From Pseudomonas sp. B21_DOA (GTDB lineage Bacteria > Pseudomonadota > Gammaproteobacteria > Pseudomonadales > Pseudomonadaceae), in assembly GCA_030544685.1 (NCBI GenBank), contig CP086683.1, positions 4,216,001 through 4,280,000 of the forward strand: a stretch of 64,000 bases of DNA, written 5' to 3'. The notes below the pieces were generated by a model that saw nothing but the letters and a program-made list of their open reading frames with translations, was not told where the DNA came from and made no database searches. This document shows positions 29,699 to 41,495 of the stretch, one piece after another (positions within the stretch are counted from its first letter, which is position 1; every line of letters starts with the position of its first letter). Both the position numbers and the translations under genes were made by a program.

Positions 29699-29929
29699 TT
29701 ACATGTGGATTTCGGCGAATTTGATCCCGAGGCCACGGACGACCTCGATCAGATCGTCGAGCCGACTGAAGGACTCGACTTCATCATTGTCATCCACCAG
29801 GAAGTAACTGCGCCCTGCGCTCTTCTTGAAAAACACGATCCACTCACCGGGATTCGCCGGGTTCTGGATGACGTGGGTGGCAGAGATAAGGCCCTCTGCG
29901 TGGCGTTCGCGCACGTGCTCTCGCTTCAT
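29699..29929 (-). CDS. Small conserved protein of unknown function (76 aa)
   Basis: A 76-residue soluble protein beginning MKREHVRERHAEGLISATHV, with a central EWIVFFKKSAGRSYFLVDD and a C-terminal IEVVRGLGIKFAEIH. ATG 29929 follows GGAGTTGCG, which decides the start over the longer reading from 29977. I recognise it as a common Pseudomonas hypothetical protein but know no function. Confidence 0.72.
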   Translation of the reverse strand: MKREHVRERHAEGLISATHVIQNPANPGEWIVFFKKSAGRSYFLVDDNDEVESFSRLDDLIEVVRGLGIKFAEIHM

Positions 29930-29947
29930 CGCAACTCCAAAAATGAC

Positions 29948-29978
29948 GATGCCGTCACAGCAGGACTGTGACGGCATC
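29948..29978 (-). terminator. Perfect 13-bp hairpin downstream of the lipoprotein gene at 30002
   Basis: The arms GATGCCGTCACAG and CTGTGACGGCATC enclose a CAGGA loop. On the minus strand the stem is followed by GTCATTTTTGG, so it ends the 30358-30002 transcript. It also overlaps the upstream region of the 76-aa gene. Confidence 0.8.
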
Positions 29979-30001
29979 GGGTGCTGATGTTCGCTAGTCT
30001 A

Positions 30002-30358
30002 TCAGCCGGAAATGCAGGCGTTCGCGGCTTTCTGCACATCGTGAGGGCGAACCGGCACGTTGGACATGCGCTCATGCAGCTTGATGCTGCTACCGCCAGC
30101 GCGATCTTCGATATCAAACACGGCTGCCGGGCCTGAAGACAATTTGCCCGGGACGATGACTCGCACTCCGTCCTTCTGCGGCTGCACCTGCAACGCGCCG
30201 CGACTGTCAGCGAGCTTGTCGGTCAGGCACTGCGCATACTCCTGGGGCTTTTTGCCGGAGATCACGCTCATGGTTGGCAGCGTCTCATTGATTTCGGAAA
30301 CATTTGCGCAACCGGCCATCGCCAGAATCAACGGCACACACACCACACCCCACTTCAT
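30002..30358 (-). CDS. Small lipoprotein, unknown function
   Basis: A 118-residue protein with a lipoprotein signal, MKWGVVCVPLILAMAGC, lipobox MAGC and acceptor Cys17. The mature part has KPQEYAQCLTDKLADSRG and a C-terminal CISG; the two Cys may pair. I recognise no family beyond Pseudomonas hypothetical lipoproteins. GGAGG lies before the ATG. Confidence 0.75.
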   Translation of the reverse strand: MKWGVVCVPLILAMAGCANVSEINETLPTMSVISGKKPQEYAQCLTDKLADSRGALQVQPQKDGVRVIVPGKLSSGPAAVFDIEDRAGGSSIKLHERMSNVPVRPHDVQKAANACISG

Positions 30359-30569
30359 ATGAATCCTCCGTTAAAGACCGTCCGACAGCACAAATGCTGC
30401 TTTTCTCCGGGGTCCTGTGCATTTAACCCGCCCGCCGTGGCGAAGTTCTGTTCAAAATTTGTCAAAGCAACGCCCGACGGCCAGATAATAACCCGTGCGG
30501 GCTGATAAACTGCGCCCATCGACAAGCTATCGTTTTGATTTAGTAGAAAAAGCCCTTCTGGAGGCGCCC

Positions 30570-30872
30570 ATGAAATTCATTCACCAGCGCGAGCACCTCA
30601 ACGAAGACGACATCGTCGTCATTCAATGCTCGCAGATGTGCAACATCCGTTTGATGAACGACGCCAACTTCCGCAGCTTCAAAAATGGCGGCCGTCACAC
30701 CTATCACGGCGGCGCGTTCGATACCTTCCCGGCACGCATCACGGCCCCGAGCACCGGCTTCTGGAACATCACCATCGACACCGTCAACCGCCGCGCGATC
30801 AGCGTGACGCGCAAGCCGACGCTGACCCATTCAATCAAGATCATCCGTCGTTCCAGCACTAAACTGAGCTGA
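30570..30872 (+). CDS. DUF1883-like small protein
   Basis: A 100-residue protein, MKFIHQREHLNEDDIVVIQC at the start, with GGRHTYHGGAFDTFPA and WNITIDTVNRR. It matches the small DUF1883 family, whose role is not settled; a DUF1883 domain is also found fused to TIR domains in some proteins. GGAGG lies 6 bases before ATG 30570; the reading from 30495 is rejected. It is probably the first gene of a run with the 54-aa gene and alkB. Confidence 0.78.
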   Translation: MKFIHQREHLNEDDIVVIQCSQMCNIRLMNDANFRSFKNGGRHTYHGGAFDTFPARITAPSTGFWNITIDTVNRRAISVTRKPTLTHSIKIIRRSSTKLS

Positions 30873-30906
30873 GACGCGCAGCCTATTCTGAAAGGGAAAC
30901 ACGACC

Positions 30907-31070
30907 GTGGCGCAAAAACCAAATACGTGATCAAGTACAAACTGGACGGTGAACAGCGTTTCGAATTCGCCGAGCTGGAAACCGGCACTGACGAGGAAGC
31001 GAAAGCGGCGCTGAAGAAAATGCACGCTGACGAAGAACTCAGTGACATCAAGGTCAGCAAAGCGCTGTAA
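30907..31070 (+). CDS. Small conserved protein, about 54 aa (one frameshift)
   Basis: GTG 30907 follows AAAGGGAAA. The written frame reads MAQKPNT and then TGA. One more A in the five-A run at 30914-30918 gives MAQKTKYVIKYKLDGEQRFE, followed by acidic, helix-prone sequence ending KVSKAL at 31070, just before alkB. The restored protein looks coherent. I recognise no function. Confidence 0.6.
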
Positions 31071-31077
31071 CCGAACC

Positions 31078-31749
31078 ATGCAACCGACCACGTTTGACCT
31101 GTTCGCCGACAACGAACCTGTACAGCAATCCCGCGCCGAGCAGATCGGCGAACAATCGTGGGTGCTGCGCGGATTCGCTTTGCCGCAGGTCGAGCAGCTG
31201 CTGACCGAGCTCGAAGCCATTCTTGCCGCCGCCCCGCTACGCCACATGGTCACGCCCGGCGGTTTCAGCATGTCGGTCGGCACCAGTAGCTGCGGGCAGT
31301 TGGGCTGGATCACCGATCGCAGCGGTTACCGCTATTCCAGCGTCGATCCACTCAGCGGCTTGGCGTGGCCGTCGATGCCGGCGGTGTTTGCCGATCTCGC
31401 GCACGAGGCGGCGGAACGCGCGGGCTTCCCGGGTTTTCAGGCCGACTCCTGCCTGATCAACCAATACGTCCCCGGCGCCAAGATGTCGCTGCATCAGGAC
31501 AAGGACGAAAAGGGTTATGCCGCGCCCATCGTTTCGTTGTCGCTGGGTCTGCCGGCGATGTTTCTGTTTGGTGGCTTCGAGCGCAGCGATAAAAGCCAGC
31601 GCATCCCGCTGCTGCATGGCGACATGGTGGTCTGGGGCGGCGTGGATCGTCTGCGCTATCACGGCGTGCTGCCAATCAAACCCGGCCATCACCCGCTGTT
31701 GGGCGAGCGGCGCATCAACATCACCTTCCGCGTTGCTGGCGATCAGTAA
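31078..31749 (+). CDS. alkB: AlkB, 2-oxoglutarate-dependent DNA/RNA dealkylase
   Basis: A 223-residue Fe(II)/2-oxoglutarate dioxygenase that removes methyl groups from 1-methyladenine and 3-methylcytosine. The iron triad is His139 and Asp141 (SLHQDKDE) plus His195 (RLRYHGV); the 2-oxoglutarate Arg212 lies in RINITFR. INQYVPGAKM and LLHGDMVVWGG match the E. coli enzyme. It lies 80 bp before ada on the same strand, which together make an alkylation-repair unit. Confidence 0.95.
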   Translation: MQPTTFDLFADNEPVQQSRAEQIGEQSWVLRGFALPQVEQLLTELEAILAAAPLRHMVTPGGFSMSVGTSSCGQLGWITDRSGYRYSSVDPLSGLAWPSMPAVFADLAHEAAERAGFPGFQADSCLINQYVPGAKMSLHQDKDEKGYAAPIVSLSLGLPAMFLFGGFERSDKSQRIPLLHGDMVVWGGVDRLRYHGVLPIKPGHHPLLGERRINITFRVAGDQ

Positions 31750-31829
31750 AAGTTTGACCGCAAGGCGCGGAGTGTCGCGAGTTACGATGCTGGTTAACCT
31801 GAATCAAACAGGTCAACGGATTCCCTCTC

Positions 31830-32891
31830 ATGGACACGCTTTCGAAGACGATCAGCATTGAAGACGATCCACGCTGGGCCGCTGTGATGGCGCGCGATCC
31901 GCGTGCGGACGGGCAATTTGTCTACGCGGTGAAAACCACCGGCATTTACTGCACACCGAGCAGTCTTGCGCGTTTGCCGAAACCGCAGAATGTCGAGTTT
32001 TTCGATACCGCCGAATTGGCTGAAGCGGCGGGATATCGGCCAAGCAAACGCGCTAGTAAAGATCAGAGTGATGCGAAGCATGCAGTGCTCATTGCCGCAG
32101 CCTGTCGGCAGATCGAGGCGTCCGAGACGCTGCCGGCGCTCAACAGCCTCGCGGCGGGCGCTGGCCTGAGCCCTTTCCATTTCCACCGGCTATTCAAAGC
32201 CGCAACAGGCCTGACGCCCAAGGCTTACGCCACCGCGCAACGTTCGCGCAAGCTGCGTGCGCGCCTGGCGGACGGCGGTTCGGTGACCGATGCGCTGTAT
32301 GACGCCGGTTTCAACTCCAACAGCCGCTTCTACGCATCAGCCGACCAACTGCTGGGCATGAAGCCCACCGACTACCGCGCCGCCGGGCAAAACAACGACA
32401 TCCGCTTTGCCGTCGGGCAATGCTCGCTCGGGGCGATTCTGGTGGCGCAAAGCGAACGGGGAATTTGCGCGATTCTGCTGGGAGACGATCCGCATCAACT
32501 GGTCTGTGATCTGCAGGATCAGTTTCGCAAGGCCAACCTGATTGGCGCCGACCGCGATTTTGAACAGTTGATCGCCAGCGTCGTCGGCTTTGTCGAAGCG
32601 CCTGCGACGGGCCTGAACTTGCCACTGGATATACGCGGCACCGCGTTTCAGGAGCGCGTCTGGCAGGCGCTGCGTGAGATTCCCGCAGGCCGCACCGCCA
32701 GTTACGCCGAGATCGCGCAACGCATTGGCGCGCCGACTTCGATGCGTGCGGTGGCCCAGGCTTGCGGGGCCAACCGCCTGGCGGTGGCGATTCCCTGCCA
32801 CCGCGTGGTGCGCAGCGATGGCAACCTTTCCGGCTACCGCTGGGGCGTCGAGCGCAAACGCCAATTGCTTGAGCGCGAACTCAACGATTGA
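31830..32891 (+). CDS. ada: Ada, alkylation-response regulator and O6-methylguanine-DNA methyltransferase
   Basis: A 353-residue protein with three parts. An Ada zinc-type N-terminal domain (1-80), an AraC-type helix-turn-helix (about 85-185, [20 protein letters not shown]), and a C-terminal methyltransferase with acceptor Cys323 in [19 protein letters not shown]. In E. coli Ada four Cys (38, 42, 69, 72) bind zinc; here the aligned positions are Cys41 (TGIYCTPSS), Ser45, Ser72 (RPSKRAS) and Ala75. Only the acceptor-position Cys remains. The zinc site, and with it methyl-phosphotriester sensing, is probably altered or lost, while O6-methylguanine repair should be intact. It is convergent with the next gene, overlapping by 11 bases. 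Confidence 0.9.
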   Translation: MDTLSKTISIEDDPRWAAVMARDPRADGQFVYAVKTTGIYCTPSSLARLPKPQNVEFFDTAELAEAAGYRPSKRASKDQSDAKHAVLIAAACRQIEASETLPALNSLAAGAGLSPFHFHRLFKAATGLTPKAYATAQRSRKLRARLADGGSVTDALYDAGFNSNSRFYASADQLLGMKPTDYRAAGQNNDIRFAVGQCSLGAILVAQSERGICAILLGDDPHQLVCDLQDQFRKANLIGADRDFEQLIASVVGFVEAPATGLNLPLDIRGTAFQERVWQALREIPAGRTASYAEIAQRIGAPTSMRAVAQACGANRLAVAIPCHRVVRSDGNLSGYRWGVERKRQLLERELND

Positions 32892-33864
32892 CGTCGACCA
32901 CCACTCTGCCCCGCAGTTGCCCGGCGAGCAGTTTGGGCGCAGCCTCAAGGGCTTCGCTCAAACTGATTTCTTGACTGATCAGTTGCAATAAAGAGAAATC
33001 CAGATCCCTGGCCAGTCGGTCCCAGGCCTCGATACGGCGTGCTTTGGGCTGGGTCACGCTGTTGATTCCAGCCAGCGTCACGCCGCGCAGAATGAACGGC
33101 GCTACCGAGGCCGGGAAATCCATGCCTTGCGCCAACCCGCATGCCGCAACCACGCCTTCCGAACGCGTGCTGGCGCAAGCGTTGGCCAGTGTATGGCTGC
33201 CGACCGAATCGACCACCGCCGCCCAACGTTCCTTCGCCAATGGCTTGCCCGGTTCGGACAAGGTGGCGCGGTCAATGATTTCTGCGGCGCCCAATTGCTG
33301 CAGGTATTCATGCTCGGACACACGGCCCGTAGACGCCACCACCCGATATCCCAACTTGCTGAGCAAGGCGATGGCAAAGCTGCCAACCCCGCCGTTGGCG
33401 CCGGTGACCAGCACTTCGCCCTGATCAGGTGTCAGGCCATGACGCTCCAGCGCCAGAATGCACAGCATCGCCGTGTAGCCGGCCGTGCCGATGGCCATGG
33501 CTTGCGCCGGGGTGAAAGCTGCGGGCAGTGGAATCAGCCAGTCGCCATTGAGCCGGGCCTTTTGCGCCAGGCCGCCCCAATGGCTTTCGCCGACGCCCCA
33601 ACCGTTGAGCAACACCCGATCGCCCGCCTTGAAATCCGCATGCAAGCTGGACTCGACAGTCCCCGCCAAATCGATCCCCGGCACCATGGGAAACTTGCGC
33701 ACCACCGGGCTGCTGCCGGTGATCGCCAGGCCGTCTTTGAAATTCAGGGTGCTGTACGCGACGTTCACGCTGACGTTGCCTTCGGGCAGTTGCTGCTCAT
33801 CGATTTGCTGCAGATTGGCGCGATAACCGCTGTCGTCTTTGTCGATCAGAATGGCGTTGAACAT
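32881..33864 (-). CDS. YhdH/YhfP-family quinone oxidoreductase (AcuI-like)
   Basis: A 327-residue zinc-free medium-chain dehydrogenase. [20 protein letters not shown] opens the protein; [32 protein letters not shown] (NADPH site) and [19 protein letters not shown] follow. Family members reduce acrylyl-CoA or quinones with NADPH. The substrate here cannot be told. ATG 33864 is chosen over the longer reading from 33921 because it opens the conserved domain and has GAGGGG upstream. Confidence 0.87.
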   Translation of the reverse strand: MFNAILIDKDDSGYRANLQQIDEQQLPEGNVSVNVAYSTLNFKDGLAITGSSPVVRKFPMVPGIDLAGTVESSLHADFKAGDRVLLNGWGVGESHWGGLAQKARLNGDWLIPLPAAFTPAQAMAIGTAGYTAMLCILALERHGLTPDQGEVLVTGANGGVGSFAIALLSKLGYRVVASTGRVSEHEYLQQLGAAEIIDRATLSEPGKPLAKERWAAVVDSVGSHTLANACASTRSEGVVAACGLAQGMDFPASVAPFILRGVTLAGINSVTQPKARRIEAWDRLARDLDFSLLQLISQEISLSEALEAAPKLLAGQLRGRVVVDVNR

Positions 33865-34049
33865 GACGGCCCCTCGAAGATGATTGGAAAAAGCATGCCT
33901 TGAAATAGCACATCGCAACACATTGCCACACTCGACTTTGCGCTAACGGCTCGATCAGCCGGGTAAATCCACGGCGGGCGGCTATGCTTTTTCGACGGTT
34001 GTGTTTTCCCGGTTGCGCCTTGCAAACCGGTGTGTCGATGGAGCTGACG

Positions 34050-36494
34050 ATGCCTTTCCTGAGCGTTTTACCCTCGTTGCTGATGTTATGTCTGCTGACA
34101 CTTGGCAATGCCTGGGCAGCCTCACCGGCGGCAAAGCCGAACACGGCGCCAAGCGAGCCGACATGGCCGCAGGTGATCAGCAGCGGCAAGAGCAAGCTGA
34201 CGGTGTATCAGCCGCAGCTCGACAGTTGGGGCGGCTATACGCTCAATGCCCGCGCGGCGGTCGAAGCCACGGCTGCCGATGGCAAGTCCACCTACGGCAT
34301 CGTCCAGTTCAGCGCTCATACCCTCGTCGACAAGGCCACTCGCTGGGTCGCGCTCGATCAGTACAAAATCATCAAGGCCGATTTCCCCGCCGATGCGAAA
34401 CAGGCCGAAACGTGGCTCGCCATCCTGAAAAAAGATGCCGAGAGCCGCAAGAAAACCATTTCACTGGATCAGCTGGAAGCAGCGGTTGGCGTGCTCAACG
34501 CTGAACAGAAAGCCGACAGCGCGCCCTTGGAAAACACGCCGCCGACCATCGTCAGTTCCGACCGTCCGGCAATCCTCGTATACATCGACGGCGAGGCGGC
34601 CTATCGGCCGGTTGAAGGAACGGAGCTGCAACGGGTGATCAACACGCGCCCACTGCTGCTCAAGGATGCCCAAGGCAAACATTACCTGCACGTATTCGAC
34701 GGCTGGATGGTTGCCGATCAATTGGCCGGCGATTACACGCGCCTCGCTGCACCGCTGGCCAGTCTGGAAAAAGCCAAACAGGCGGCGATCAAGAGTCGCC
34801 AGGTGGACCTGCTCACCGGGCAAAGCGATCCGAAGGACAAGATTCCCAGCCTGGCCAAGCCGCCGCAGCCGAAAATCTTCATCGCCACCACGCCAACGGA
34901 ACTGTTGGTGACCGACGGCGCCGCGCAATGGCAACCGATTCAGGGGACCAGCCTGTTGTACGTGAGCAACACCACCGGGCACATCTTCAAGGAAATCGGC
35001 GACCAGAACAGTTACGTACTGATCTCCGGGCGCTGGTTCCGCGCCAGCGACATGAGCGGGCCATGGACCTTTGTCCCGGCAGACAAGCTGCCGGCCGACT
35101 TTGCCAATATTCCTGACGACAGCGCCAAAGAGAACGTCAAGGCCTCGGTAGCCGGCACGCCACAGGCACAGGAGGCGGCCATTGCGGCGACCATCCCGCA
35201 GACCTCGGCGATCAAGAAAAGCGCGGTGAAGATGACGGCGCCGCAATTTGACGGTGAGCCGCAGCTCAAAGCGATCAGCAATACGCCGCTGCAATACGTG
35301 GTCAACAGCGCCACTCCGATTATTCGAGTCGACAACGACAGTTGGTGGGCGGTGGAGAACGGCATCTGGTTCAGCGCCACCTCGCTGAACGGGCCGTGGA
35401 GCGTGGCCACCTCAGTGCCAGCGGTGATTTATTCGATTCCTCCCAGCTCGCCGATGCACTACCTCACGTACGTGAAGGTTTACGAATCCAGCGGCGATAC
35501 TGTGGTGGTCGGCTACACGCCGGGGTATCAAGGCTCGACGCTGGACCCGGCGACTGGCGTTGTGGTGTACGGCACCGGTTATCCGTATACGCCGTGGGTC
35601 GGCAGTGTCTGGTACGGGCCGCCGGTGACTTATGGTTTCGGCGTCGCGATTCGTTACACGCCTTGGACTGGCTGGACCTTCGGCTTTGGATTCGGCTGGA
35701 GCTGGGGCGGCAGCACCGTCGCCATGGGCTGGGGTTGGGGCGCCTATCCGTGGTGGGGAAATTACGGCTGGGGCTACGCGTGGGGTCCGCGTCTGTACCC
35801 GGCGCCGCTGGCCTGGGGTGGCGCAGCCTACGGTTATCGCGGCGGCGCGGTGGCCTGGGGTCCGGGTGGCTGGGCCGGAACCACCGGCAATCTTTATCAT
35901 CAGTGGGGTGATCGCGCGACGGTCAGCCGTTATGGCGCCGGCTACAACGCCTGGACCGGCAATCGCTGGGCCGGTCAGGTTGGCGCCTCGTACAACTCGC
36001 GTACCGGCATTGCCGCCGCCGGGCAACGTGGCGCGGTGCACAACGCCTACACCGGCAACTACGCTGCCGGGCGCAGCGGCGTGGCAGTCGGCCCGAACGG
36101 CGGCGCCATCGCCGGAGAACGGGTTAGCGCTGGCAACGTTCGCAACGGCACTCACGTCAGTGCCAATCGCGGCGCCGTTTACAACCCCAATACTGGCAAC
36201 ACCACGCAATACGGCGGTATCCATGGCCGCGACGGCGGCGCTGCGCGGGTCGGCGATAACGTTTATGCCGGGCGCGACGGCAACGTCTACAAGAAAACCG
36301 ACAACGGCTGGCAGTCCGTGGCCGGCAGCGGTGCCAACCGGACCAGACCCGCGAACAACAATGCGCAATTGCAGAATCTCAACCGCGAATCCGCCGCACG
36401 TAATCTCGGCAATCAGCGCACGCACAACTTCAACCATTCTTCACAAATGATGAACCGTTCGTTTGGCGGTGGCGGAGGATTGCACCGACGCTGA
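34050..36494 (+). CDS. Large exported Gly/Trp/Tyr-rich protein, unknown function
   Basis: An 814-residue protein. The signal peptide is MPFLSVLPSLLMLCLLTLGN followed by AWA cleavage; GGAG 7 bases before ATG 34050 decides the start (ATG 34038 is possible). Residues 25-470 contain several WFxAxxxxGPW units (GRWFRASDMSGPWTFV, GIWFSATSLNGPWSVA) and a probable proline/Tyr cell-surface region. Residues about 500-630 are very rich in Trp, Gly and Tyr (WGWGAYPWWGNYGWGYAWG). From 630 to 800 runs a repeat of YNxxTGN and GxxxGxR units (YNAWTGNRW, YNSRTGIAA, HNAYTGNYA, YNPNTGNTT). Related Pseudomonas proteins are sometimes labelled carbohydrate-binding family V/XII; function is unknown. It stands alone. 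Confidence 0.8.
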   Translation: MPFLSVLPSLLMLCLLTLGNAWAASPAAKPNTAPSEPTWPQVISSGKSKLTVYQPQLDSWGGYTLNARAAVEATAADGKSTYGIVQFSAHTLVDKATRWVALDQYKIIKADFPADAKQAETWLAILKKDAESRKKTISLDQLEAAVGVLNAEQKADSAPLENTPPTIVSSDRPAILVYIDGEAAYRPVEGTELQRVINTRPLLLKDAQGKHYLHVFDGWMVADQLAGDYTRLAAPLASLEKAKQAAIKSRQVDLLTGQSDPKDKIPSLAKPPQPKIFIATTPTELLVTDGAAQWQPIQGTSLLYVSNTTGHIFKEIGDQNSYVLISGRWFRASDMSGPWTFVPADKLPADFANIPDDSAKENVKASVAGTPQAQEAAIAATIPQTSAIKKSAVKMTAPQFDGEPQLKAISNTPLQYVVNSATPIIRVDNDSWWAVENGIWFSATSLNGPWSVATSVPAVIYSIPPSSPMHYLTYVKVYESSGDTVVVGYTPGYQGSTLDPATGVVVYGTGYPYTPWVGSVWYGPPVTYGFGVAIRYTPWTGWTFGFGFGWSWGGSTVAMGWGWGAYPWWGNYGWGYAWGPRLYPAPLAWGGAAYGYRGGAVAWGPGGWAGTTGNLYHQWGDRATVSRYGAGYNAWTGNRWAGQVGASYNSRTGIAAAGQRGAVHNAYTGNYAAGRSGVAVGPNGGAIAGERVSAGNVRNGTHVSANRGAVYNPNTGNTTQYGGIHGRDGGAARVGDNVYAGRDGNVYKKTDNGWQSVAGSGANRTRPANNNAQLQNLNRESAARNLGNQRTHNFNHSSQMMNRSFGGGGGLHRR

Positions 36495-36599
36495 AAAACT
36501 GCACGTAATGTTCAGAATTTCAGACTGGCTCCGCAGCCGGTTTTGCTGCTAAAAACCGAATGCCGTCCCTGCCCGTTTCATCGTTCGGAGAATCACTAT

Positions 36600-38565
<1,966 letters not shown>

Positions 38566-39246
38566 ATGTCGCTAACCAGCGCCGATTTCGCTGCGATCTG
38601 GCTGACCCTGAAACTGGCGTCGCTGACCACCGTGATTCTGCTGGTGATCGGCACGCCGATCGCCTTATGGCTGACGCGTACCTCGTCGTGGTTGCGCGGC
38701 CCGATCGGCGCCATCGTCGCCCTGCCGCTGGTGCTGCCGCCGACGGTGATCGGTTTTTACCTGCTACTGGCGCTAGGGCCGCACGGTTTTCTCGGTCAGT
38801 TCACTCAATGGCTGGGGCTGGGCACGTTGACGTTCAGTTTCACCGGGCTGGTCATCGGTTCGGTGATCTACTCCATGCCGTTCGTGGTGCAACCGCTGCA
38901 AAACGCTTTCTCGGCGATTGGCACCCGCCCGCTCGAAGTCGCGGCGACCTTGCGCGCCAATCCCTGGGATACGTTTTTCAGCGTCATCCTGCCGCTGGCG
39001 CGCCCCGGCTTCATCACCGCAGCGATCCTCGGCTTCGCCCACACCGTGGGTGAATTCGGCGTGGTGCTGATGATCGGCGGCAACATTCCCGACAAGACCC
39101 GCGTGGTCTCGGTGCAGATTTACGACCACGTCGAAGCGCTGGAATATGCCCAGGCGCACTGGCTGTCTGCGGCGATGCTGGTGTTTTCGTTTCTGGTGTT
39201 GCTGGCGCTGTACTCCAGCCGCAAGACCCGCGCAGGCTGGAGCTGA
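38566..39246 (+). CDS. modB: ModB, molybdate ABC transporter permease
   Basis: A 226-residue inner-membrane permease with five segments. The EAA loop, contacting the ATPase, reads [20 protein letters not shown] and is followed by [20 protein letters not shown]. The ATG directly abuts the modA stop, so the two are coupled. Confidence 0.95.
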   Translation: MSLTSADFAAIWLTLKLASLTTVILLVIGTPIALWLTRTSSWLRGPIGAIVALPLVLPPTVIGFYLLLALGPHGFLGQFTQWLGLGTLTFSFTGLVIGSVIYSMPFVVQPLQNAFSAIGTRPLEVAATLRANPWDTFFSVILPLARPGFITAAILGFAHTVGEFGVVLMIGGNIPDKTRVVSVQIYDHVEALEYAQAHWLSAAMLVFSFLVLLALYSSRKTRAGWS

Positions 39247-39249
39247 TCG

Positions 39250-40329
39250 ATGATTGATGTACGCCTGAAACGCACTTATCCGGGGTTTGAACTGGATGTA
39301 GATCTGCAAGTGCCGGGCCGGGGCGTCACGGCGCTGTTTGGTGATTCCGGCTCGGGCAAAACCACCTGTCTGCGCTGCATCGCCGGGCTGGAGCGCGCCG
39401 AGCAGGGTTTTGTGCAGATCAACGACGAGATCTGGCAGGACAGTGCCAAGGGCATTTTCGTCCCGCCGCATAAACGTGCGCTTGGCTATGTGTTTCAGGA
39501 AGCCAGCCTGTTCCCGCATCTGTCGGTGCTGGCCAATCTGGAGTTTGGTCTCAAACGCATCGCCAAGTCGCAACGCCGGGTCGATATGAACCAGGCCACA
39601 GAACTGCTCGGTATCAGCCATTTGCTCGAGCGTCATCCACAGCATCTGTCCGGCGGCGAACGACAGCGCGTCGGCATCGCCCGCGCCCTGCTGACCAGCC
39701 CGAAACTGTTGCTGATGGACGAACCGCTGGCGGCTCTCGACAGTCGGCGCAAAAGCGAAATCTTGCCGTACCTGCAACGCCTGCATGACGAACTGGATAT
39801 TCCGCTGCTGTACGTCAGCCATGCGCAGGATGAAGTCGCGCGTCTGGCCGATCATTTGGTATTGCTCCGTGATGGCAAAGCCCTCGCCAGCGGCCCGATC
39901 GGCGAGACCCTCGCACGCCTGGATCTGCCCTTGGCAATGGGCGATGACGCCGGGGTAATCATCGAAGGCCAGGTCAGCGCCTACGACGCCACCTATCAAT
40001 TGCTCAGCCTGCAACTGCCGGCCACTGCAATGAACATTCGCGTCACCCATGCGCCGATGGCCGTGGGCCAGGCTCTGCGCTGCAAAGTGCACGCGCGTGA
40101 CATCAGCCTGGCGCTGAACAATGATGCAGCCAGCAGCATTCTCAATCGTCTGCCGGTTACGGTGATCAGTGAACAGGCGGCTGACAACAGCGCCCATGTG
40201 CTCATCCGTCTCGATGCCGGTGGCACACCGCTGCTGGCGCGGATCACCCGCTTCTCCCGTGATCAATTGGCCGTGCACCCGGGCCAGCGGCTGTGGGCGC
40301 AGATCAAGGCGGTGGCGGTGCTCGCATAA
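39250..40329 (+). CDS. modC: ModC, molybdate ABC transporter ATPase
   Basis: A 359-residue ATPase. Walker A is [10 protein letters not shown] (near residues 33-42), signature [15 protein letters not shown], Walker [13 protein letters not shown], switch His in [10 protein letters not shown]-terminal mop-type domain that binds molybdate follows from about residue 285. It starts 3 bp after modB and ends the operon. Confidence 0.95.
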   Translation: MIDVRLKRTYPGFELDVDLQVPGRGVTALFGDSGSGKTTCLRCIAGLERAEQGFVQINDEIWQDSAKGIFVPPHKRALGYVFQEASLFPHLSVLANLEFGLKRIAKSQRRVDMNQATELLGISHLLERHPQHLSGGERQRVGIARALLTSPKLLLMDEPLAALDSRRKSEILPYLQRLHDELDIPLLYVSHAQDEVARLADHLVLLRDGKALASGPIGETLARLDLPLAMGDDAGVIIEGQVSAYDATYQLLSLQLPATAMNIRVTHAPMAVGQALRCKVHARDISLALNNDAASSILNRLPVTVISEQAADNSAHVLIRLDAGGTPLLARITRFSRDQLAVHPGQRLWAQIKAVAVLA

Positions 40330-40400
40330 ATCATTCGGCACGACGGCCAGCGCCTGCGGTCAATCAGTTACAGACTGCCGTATGACCGAAGGAAACCGCC

Positions 40401-41438
40401 ATGCCCGATACCGTGCTGACAGATGCTCTGCCCGCCGATCTGCATTACGTCGATGACACTCAGCCTGGTATCACCCGCAAGAAACTGCGCGGCAAGTTCG
40501 TCTATTTCGAACCGTCGGGACAGCGCATCACCGACCCGGACGAAATCAAACGCATCAATGCCCTCGCGGTGCCGCCGGCCTACACTGATGTGTGGATCTG
40601 TGCCGACCCGTGCGGTCATTTGCAGGCCACCGGCCGCGATGCACGCGGGCGCAAACAGTACCGTTATCACGCACGCTGGCGCGAAGTGCGCGACGCCGAC
40701 AAATACTCGCGCCTGCGCGACTTCGGCCTGGCCCTGCCCAAACTGCGGCGCCAGCTTGAGGCGCTGCTCGACGCCCCGGGCTTCAGCCGCGACAAGGTCA
40801 TGGCCACGGTGATTACCTTGCTCGACGCCACGCTGATCCGCGTCGGTAATACGCAATATGCGCGGGACAATCGCTCCTATGGCTTGACGACGTTGCGCAG
40901 CCGGCATGTCGAGGTCAATGGCAGCGCGATCCTGTTCCAGTTCCGTGGCAAGAGCGGCATCGAGCACCAGATCACGGTCAAGGATCGGCGTCTGGCACGA
41001 ATCATCAAGCGCTGCCTGGAAATTCCCGGGCAGAACCTGTTTCAGTATTTGGATGAACACGGCGAGCGGCACACCGTTACCTCTTCCGACGTCAACGCTT
41101 ACCTGCAAAAGCTCACCGGCGCGGCGTTTACCGCCAAGGACTACCGCACCTGGGCGGGCAGCGCGTTGGCGTTGTCGGTGTTGCGCGAGTTGCAGCATGA
41201 GTCGGAAACCGAAGCCAAGCGTCATGTGGTGGAAGCCGTGAAGAGCGTCGCCAAACAGCTGGGCAACACGCCGGCGGTGTGCCGCAAGTGCTACATCCAC
41301 CCCGCCGTGCTCGAACACTTCATGCTCGGCGCCCTCGCCGAACTGCCCCGCCCGCGCCTGCGCAAAGGCCTGCGCGCCGAGGAAGTGGCGCTGGCGATGT
41401 TTCTCGAACGCATGTGCGAGGTGACCGAGGCTTCCTGA
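40401..41438 (+). CDS. DNA topoisomerase type IB (poxvirus/bacterial type)
   Basis: A 345-residue eukaryote-like topoisomerase I. The N-terminal domain has ITRKKLRGKFVYF and IKRINALAVPPAYTDVW. The catalytic domain has RVGNTQYARDNRSYGLTTLR, FRGKSGIEHQI (catalytic Lys), RIIKRCLEIPGQNLFQYLD, DYRTWAGSALAL and active-site Tyr298 in CRKCYIHPAV. It nicks and reseals one strand to relax supercoils without ATP. It is directly followed by the REP array at 41496. Confidence 0.93.
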   Translation: MPDTVLTDALPADLHYVDDTQPGITRKKLRGKFVYFEPSGQRITDPDEIKRINALAVPPAYTDVWICADPCGHLQATGRDARGRKQYRYHARWREVRDADKYSRLRDFGLALPKLRRQLEALLDAPGFSRDKVMATVITLLDATLIRVGNTQYARDNRSYGLTTLRSRHVEVNGSAILFQFRGKSGIEHQITVKDRRLARIIKRCLEIPGQNLFQYLDEHGERHTVTSSDVNAYLQKLTGAAFTAKDYRTWAGSALALSVLRELQHESETEAKRHVVEAVKSVAKQLGNTPAVCRKCYIHPAVLEHFMLGALAELPRPRLRKGLRAEEVALAMFLERMCEVTEAS

Positions 41439-41495
41439 TCGCCGATATCAGAAGCTCATCATGCGCCAGGCAACTGATCTGAGCCTGCCCCGACG

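Noticed and set aside
38773..40341. 522-residue minus-strand frame antisense to modB/modC
   Set aside because: It is a shadow of high-GC coding sequence: the plus strand carries clear ModB and ModC motifs, and the antisense product is Gln/Arg/His-rich with no family features.
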